This document shows, in pieces, positions 58,801 through 64,000 of a stretch of DNA of 64,000 nt. The notes under the pieces were generated by a model. It searched no databases. It saw only the letters and a list, made by a program, of their open reading frames with translations, and was not told the DNA's origin. The stretch spans positions 14,402,744-14,466,743 of the forward strand of contig NC_060248.1 in assembly GCF_921293095.1 (NCBI RefSeq). The letters are read 5' to 3'. Each line of letters begins with the position of its first letter. The first letter of the stretch is position 1. A program made the translations under genes and the position numbers. Origin of the DNA: Ischnura elegans. Lineage: Eukaryota; Arthropoda; Insecta; Odonata; Coenagrionidae.

Positions 58801-61800
58801 CTGTTCCTCCGTGGAAACTGACCTTGGAATGGATTATAGAAAGAATCTTCTAGGGAACTGCTCAATTGATATTGGGCCTCCTCTTTTGAACAGAGAAAGT
58901 GGCCGACTGAAAAAATATTGGGCTAATAATCGACTGCCCGTAGGGAGTAGAGTTGAAAGGGGCATAAGCCATAAATTGAAAACATAACGAGAAAACCATT
59001 ATTGTAGCGGCCCTCGGAGGATAACTCGTGTCATCAGTCGTCACGTATCATCGAAGTCAAGTTCAAGAAGTGAAGGATTAGGTAGTTCGAGGTTATTAAG
59101 GAATGACTTTGCTCCATTAGATCGGATCTGATACAAAAAGTGCCTGGTGTTTGGATCAGAAGGGGAGCGAAAAGTAACGAGAAGACAAATCACCCAACTT
59201 GCGAGTTGAAGGTCGCAGCGCCGCGCTCGCGGAAGAAAGCAGTTGAAGAAGCGTTCCCCGGTAGATTCTATCGACTCTTGGTAAACTTTCATGAGACTGT
59301 TCTTGTTGATGAGCATAAATTCGAAGATTTGGATGTACCGTCATGAAAAAACGTTAAATCGGGCAAAAAAATCTTGAGCGGGACAAATTTTTACGACCAT
59401 AAATGCGGAAAAACGCAAAATGCGGAAACACTAAATGCGGATAATTTTTACATTGTCCTAATAGGGAATGAATCGGGACCCAAAAAAATAAACGCTAAAT
59501 GCGGAAAAACGTTAAATGCGAAGACCTTAAATCCGGATCCGACTGTAATTGTCTTTCAAAAACATCTGAATATATTTGTAATAAAAGATAAATATATCAT
59601 CGCATCCTAAAAATAAATAAATATTTAATATATTCAGATGTTCTTGAAAGTCAGACACATCATCCAACACATGATTGGAAATATTACCACTCACGAGCAC
59701 AGAGAATACAGAGTTGATAAACGGTAGTGTTTAATCATAAGTTTTCAGAAGAGGAGAAATAACCTGTATGTCAGCGACAAGGGAACTTGTAGACAGAGAT
59801 GGACAAAATACATGTCAAATGTATTTTAGATACAAAATACAAATTACTATTACAATCTGTATATTAAATACAAAATACATGCCTTCACCGCAGTTCTTAC
59901 CTAATAAAAAATTAAAATCAATTCAAATATGAACTATTTTTAGAATGAGAGGCTCAAACATTCTTACAATGTATTTATAGGAAACTGGTAATTATACCAT
60001 TATCCATGGCAAAATGTCTTAATTAAAATGAAGAAAAATGTCTCCTGCACCTTTTGGAACAGCGTCAGATTCTATAAGTCCCCTCCACAAATTACTCACT
60101 GCACAACTTCGTTTCGCAAACTACTCCACACGCGACTATGTTTTGCAAGCGCCTCCGTGTGTTACAGAAGTAAATTAAGGGGCAATTTATTGTCCCATAG
60201 ATGGCAGAGTAATACTGACTCATTCGGGATCCCTGCCATCTCGTCGCACGCTCTTTCTAATTATGCACAAAAACTTTACATGTATTTTGATTTTGAATGT
60301 ATTTTAAAATACAAACTACTCTTTAGATGTATTTTCGTTACATAATACTCTCAGAAAATGTATTTCCGATACAAATTACAAACTACAAAAGTATCGAAAC
60401 TATGTATTTCAAATACAAGTATTTTCAATATTGCCCATCTCTGCTTGCAGATTTCATTATAGAAAAATGAACACAGCAAAAGGGTCAAAGATGGGTGCCA
60501 GGACAAACGACATTTCATGAGATTTTTCATACTTTTCAATTAATTACATATATATTTTAGTACATTAATAAACCATAAATAAGTATCCCCGACTCTGATA
60601 CTATGGTGTACCTTTGTGAAGGTATAAATCACCATTATTTTTCACAAAAATTGTAAAAATAATCTTTGAAAGGGCCTTGAGCACAAATCCAGGACTATTG
60701 TCAATTAATACCGCAAATTTTTTCTTCCTCGTACCCAAATACTTTCTTTATCCTTCATAAAATATAATTTACTTACAACTACAAATTCACCATATTTTCT
60801 AGAAGGTGATGAATCCATAAGTAGTCGCATTTTATATCACCTAAAATTGCCTCTACAAAGCATTACTTCAATTTCTTTAAATGCATTTCATGTGTTTTGT
60901 TGCACAGGTGCACAATAAAGCCACGTAGTTATAACACAAGTATGGGTTTTGTACAATCCAATTTATATGATGTTGAAAAAAACCATATAAAATGTAATAT
61001 TAAACTGAGAGAGTACTTCTGATGGCATCTATTGCATTGAGAACGAGCGCAGTAATACTGTATTTATCTGAATATAATCCCTGCTTTTTTCCAAAAATGC
61101 CCTTGGTAAAAGTAAAGGGGGCACTACATTCATACGCATTTTTTAAATTTCTCCCAAAACTGAAGCCTCAAAATTAGGGGGGGCACTATATTCAGAGAAA
61201 TATGGTACCGATGGCAATATAAAGAGAATAAATAATCGTAAAAGCTAAATCCCATCCCAAAGACCAGTGTCTGCAGTAGATGTAAATCAGAATGTAATAT
61301 CAGTCATTTGTAGGTATCAGAAGTACGCTAAGTAGATTGCCTCTGCAACAATGAATGTACCAACAAATTATTGACTAAAAATTCCCATGAATTCTCAATA
61401 AATCAACGAAAACTTAACGTTGTTGACCCAATCACCTCAAGTATACTAAAGTCACCATATTTGCTTTGAAAACGGCCCCTGTGGTACTTCACTTTATCCT
61501 ACTGCCATCTAAGATCTTCATTAATTGTCTCACTTTTCAACGGAATTGATGCAACTATAATGCAGCTTAGTGCCTCACTCCAGAAGAGTAGACATTTTGA
61601 ATGGGTGATTTCCCAACAGTAATGTACCTAATTCAAAGCAGTTGCATAAGTAGATTAAGATCTCTTATCATGGTTTTCCAGGGTAATTGCTAAGACAGGA
61701 AGCACAGACCTAGGGCAACAGTTGGCAAAGAGCACAATTAATTTTTCATCTGTATTTAGTGACCACAAAATGAAGTTCTTTAAGTAGAAGAATAAGGTGT

Positions 61801-62619
61801 TTGTTGGAGAAGGTGATTTCAAGGGAAGGTGACTAGGGATAGTGAGAAAAAGGCTGGGGTACTCAGTCGAGGGGCCTCTTGCTGACTATATTATGGCCAA
61901 TTAATGTACCTGCAGATAGTTGTGCCTGTCCTCAATTAATCCTTTGTTCAATGCTCAAATCGATTGTTAAAAATTTAATTTTATGTATGTAAAGTTCAGA
62001 CCTTTTATGAAACATCTCTCATGGCATTAAGAATAATGTACCTGCATAAGTTCAAATTTTTCACATTTTCACTTAAATACCGATCATAGTGAGTGAAGAG
62101 AGACAAGAGTAATGCCCCTCATACTATGCCCCTTGTCCAGTGACTATTGAATGCAACTCACAACGCACAAATACAATCTCCCCTTTACTATCCCTCTGGT
62201 TCGCGAAGTTAGAAATGTAAGGATCCTTTGAATTCAAAAATTGGAAGTTCTACTGGAAATTACAAGCTAAAATTCTTAACCTGTTTGGCATTCACTCTTC
62301 AAATTAGGAGTTGAACCTCACTGTGAAGTTGAGCTTCTAACATTTAATAAGAGGAATGCCACCATTCACATTAGAAAATTGATTACTTTCAAGACAACTT
62401 ACCAATGGCAAGAAATATATCATTCACATTAACTGCAGTCTTTGCTGACGTCTCCATGAATAGAAGACCATTCTCTTCAGCATAACTCTGGGCTTCTTCC
62501 TTCTCCACAACCCGTTTATTAGCAAGGTCCGCCTTGTTGCCAGCCAGGGCTATCACAATACTAGGAGATGCCTGACGCTGAAGTTCCTTCACCCACGTCT
62601 TGGCACGACCAAATGTATC
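55750..62619 (-). CDS. Rab5: Rab5 early-endosome GTPase, last two coding exons
   Basis: Exons 62619-62403 and 55871-55750 join in frame. The first ends ATT-G and the second begins CG, giving Ala, so the product reads ...[13 protein letters not shown]4 (NKAD) and G5 (ETSAK) guanine-binding motifs, the Rab5-specific [10 protein letters not shown] context and a C-terminal CC pair for double geranylgeranylation are all present. The N-terminal exons with the P-loop and switches lie beyond 64000. Rab5 controls early-endosome fusion and endocytic traffic; this is inferred from the family. The separating intron is 6.5 kb and contains at least five transposons. No competing Rab was considered likely, because both exons match Rab5 individually. 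Confidence 0.93.
56312..56450. mobile_element. Short TA-type MITE, left part (split)
   Basis: Begins CCGTATTTATCTGAATATA after TA and matches the complete copy at 61058-61205. It is interrupted by the 56451-57414 element. Sequence after 57415 (tattcatgataacta) may be its degraded right end. Confidence 0.6.
56451..57414. mobile_element. Tc1/mariner-like (TA) element with CGACTTTCGTAC arrays
   Basis: Inverted ends CAGGCGGTCCTCGACTTTCG and CAGGCGGTCCCCGACTTTCG, with TA on each side (56449-56450 and 57415-57416). CGACTTTCGTAC recurs several times in both subterminal regions. No transposase was seen in 964 bp. Confidence 0.9.
57469..59545. mobile_element. Tc1/mariner-like (TA) element with AAATGCGGA arrays
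   Basis: Inverted ends CAGTAGAATCCTGATTTAAG and CAGTCGGATCCGGATTTAAG, with TA duplications. The right subterminal region repeats CTAAATGCGGAAAAACG-type units, with related units at the left. The length (2.08 kb) suits a coding element, but only short frames without recognisable DDE motifs remain. Confidence 0.85.
59794..60443. mobile_element. hAT-type element with ATACAAAATAC arrays
   Basis: Ends CAGAGATGGACAA and, inverted, CAGAGATGGGCAA. The flanks cttgtaga (59786-59793) and cttgcaga (60444-60451) form an 8 bp duplication with one mismatch. Both sides contain palindromic GTATTT/AAATAC units. The 105-codon frame inside is not recognisable. Confidence 0.85.
60452..61057. other. Rab5 intron sequence, nothing recognised
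   Basis: AT-rich intronic DNA without bounded repeats or coding exons. Confidence 0.5.
61058..61205. mobile_element. 148 bp TA-type MITE
   Basis: Inverted ends CTGTATTTATCTGAATATA and CCATATTTCTCTGAATATA are flanked by TA. It is almost wholly self-complementary and matches 56312-56450. Confidence 0.8.
62403..62619 (-). CDS. Rab5: Rab5 penultimate coding exon
   Basis: Encodes 72 residues from [16 protein letters not shown] through NVNDIFLAI plus one base. The acceptor is ctttag at 62620-62625 and the donor gtaagt at 62402-62397. It carries NKAD at exon residues 28-31 and [13 protein letters not shown] near the end. Relative to common Rab5 sequences it has Gly after DTF and Lys in VVEKEEA, both conservative changes outside the nucleotide-contact residues. 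Confidence 0.95.
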
Positions 62620-62625
62620 CTAAAG

Positions 62626-64000
62626 ACAATTGAGAGAGCACATACAGTCAGCCTCATGAACATGCATCGCTCAAATAAAAAAAATAATGAGTAAACTCTA
62701 CAATCAAGGAAAATAGCTTCAGAATAACACAGCAAAAATTTAATGAATGGATTATTCAAAGCCACTCCATCAATTAAGGAAATATGTACCAAAAGAAAAG
62801 AAAAATTGATTTGATACATTCAACACTGACAAAATTTCAGAACATAGTTTCCAAAACAGTATAATACTATCTTGATGACCTTGATTATGACATACTATTT
62901 TTGAAACCATAAAGTATCAGTGCGGAATGAATTAAAGGAATTTTAATTTCCTACACCGTGGTTCCACAAAGTTAAGCTGGGAACCTTACACAGTGAATGT
63001 TCCCACTTCAGCAATTACCTCAGGAGAAAAAAAACAAAAGGAAGAAACATATGAGTGAATTAAACATCAAAGAACATCCCTAAATTCTGAAAGAATAAGT
63101 GTACTTCTTCACTTCATTGCATCACATTGGATACGTCATATCAATGATGGTTCTAATAATGCATACCTAAATATGTCGTGTCTGAACATGAAAATAGATA
63201 ATTTGCAGAAAAAAGTGAGCCAATTCATTAAGATCTCAAATTACAACAGATTTGATAATGAAAAAAATCTATTCCTGGACCTGTCTTTGGATGTGATTAA
63301 GGAGTTTCTTTGAGGCTTTCGGGAAAAAAAACTATCCAGTTTGAGCTGCCATATTTACCTTCTTTCTAGTAATTATTTGTTTAGTGAGGGTAACTAACAC
63401 AGTGGGACAGGTTATTTGAAACTGTTACGCAACCACAAAAGCAAAATGGTTCCTCAAAACATCCAGTAGCAACAACCCCTGCTACCACAGGACCCCAAAA
63501 TAATAGCAAAAGTACAACCAGACAGTTGTTATGGACGAGATTCCTACATTTAGAATACCTGACTTTTCCATCACAAAAATCTTCAATTCAATCGATCAAC
63601 AAATTGCACTTTTGTAAATAAGTATCAATAAAATAAAAATTGCTCTAAAATACCCACGTTTAAATAATTTCTAACATGTATTTCCTTAAAATGAAGAAAT
63701 GGAAGAATAGTTTTTCTACACTTAATTTCAGTCAATTAAAACATACAATATGTTGTCAAATTTAAATAGACATATTAAACAAAAAGTCCCTTTAGTTATT
63801 CATATTAGCTAACATGGTAGTTAACTTATCTACAATTAAACTTGGCAAAGCAGAGCACACAGCCGCAAAATTTATAATGAGGACTTAAATGTGAGTAAAA
63901 CATAATAAATGTTTCAACAATAAAGTATAAACAATGGCAAGCACTTTAATTTTATCAGAAAGAAATTTTTCCTAGAACAAGGAGTTTATTGGCTACACAT
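62626..64000. other. Rab5 upstream intron sequence
   Basis: No exon encoding the preceding Rab5 segment (switch II through VVYDIT) was found on the minus strand, so this appears to be intron running out of the window. It is AT-rich with no bounded repeats. Confidence 0.5.

Overview
This is AT-rich, intron-rich animal DNA, most likely from an arthropod. The evidence is spliceosomal genes with small and large introns, long intergenic gaps, and a dense mixture of DNA transposons, Penelope-like elements, Jockey-type LINEs and a tRNA-derived SINE. I cannot place the species from sequence alone. There are no operons, CRISPR arrays or bacterial signals.

Only two conserved host genes are clear. At the left end, on the + strand, is an ERK7/MAPK15 atypical MAP kinase with nine reconstructable coding exons between 769 and 11488. 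The reading frame is continuous across every splice junction (563 codons plus stop), and reading through an internal donor gives a 473-residue alternative end. At the right end, on the - strand, are the last two coding exons of the early-endosome GTPase Rab5 (62619-62403 and 55871-55750). They are separated by a 6.5 kb intron packed with transposons; the 5' exons of Rab5 lie beyond the window.

Between these genes (about 12-55 kb) is a transposon graveyard with unusually readable boundaries. It contains a tRNA-derived SINE (12.5-12.8 kb) and five copies of an approximately 655 bp MITE family, called Rep-1 here (3.4, 14.8, 19.7, 26.8 and 54.2 kb). One Rep-1 copy is split by a 1.45 kb element that retains a SAM-like first exon. 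hAT-type elements with 8 bp target duplications lie at 27.8, 28.3, 33.0, 45.2 and 59.8 kb. A LINE sits inside the 33.0 kb hAT, and both elements keep perfect target duplications. There is a decayed piggyBac of 2.5 kb between TTAA sites (46.8-49.3 kb). Four Tc1/mariner-like elements with TA duplications lie at 51.6, 56.5, 57.5 and 61.1 kb. Two decayed copies of a repeated invertebrate ORF family of unknown function are at 31-32 kb and 53.7 kb.

The most interesting group is the Penelope-like material at 22.4, 32.2 and 42.2-44.5 kb. In all three places it is arranged as inverted (head-to-head) copies. Two insertions are flanked by 12-15 bp direct repeats, and their terminal regions carry hammerhead-ribozyme-like cores. 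At 42-44 kb two GIY-YIG ORFs diverge from a central junction and a 481 bp tail is tandemly duplicated.
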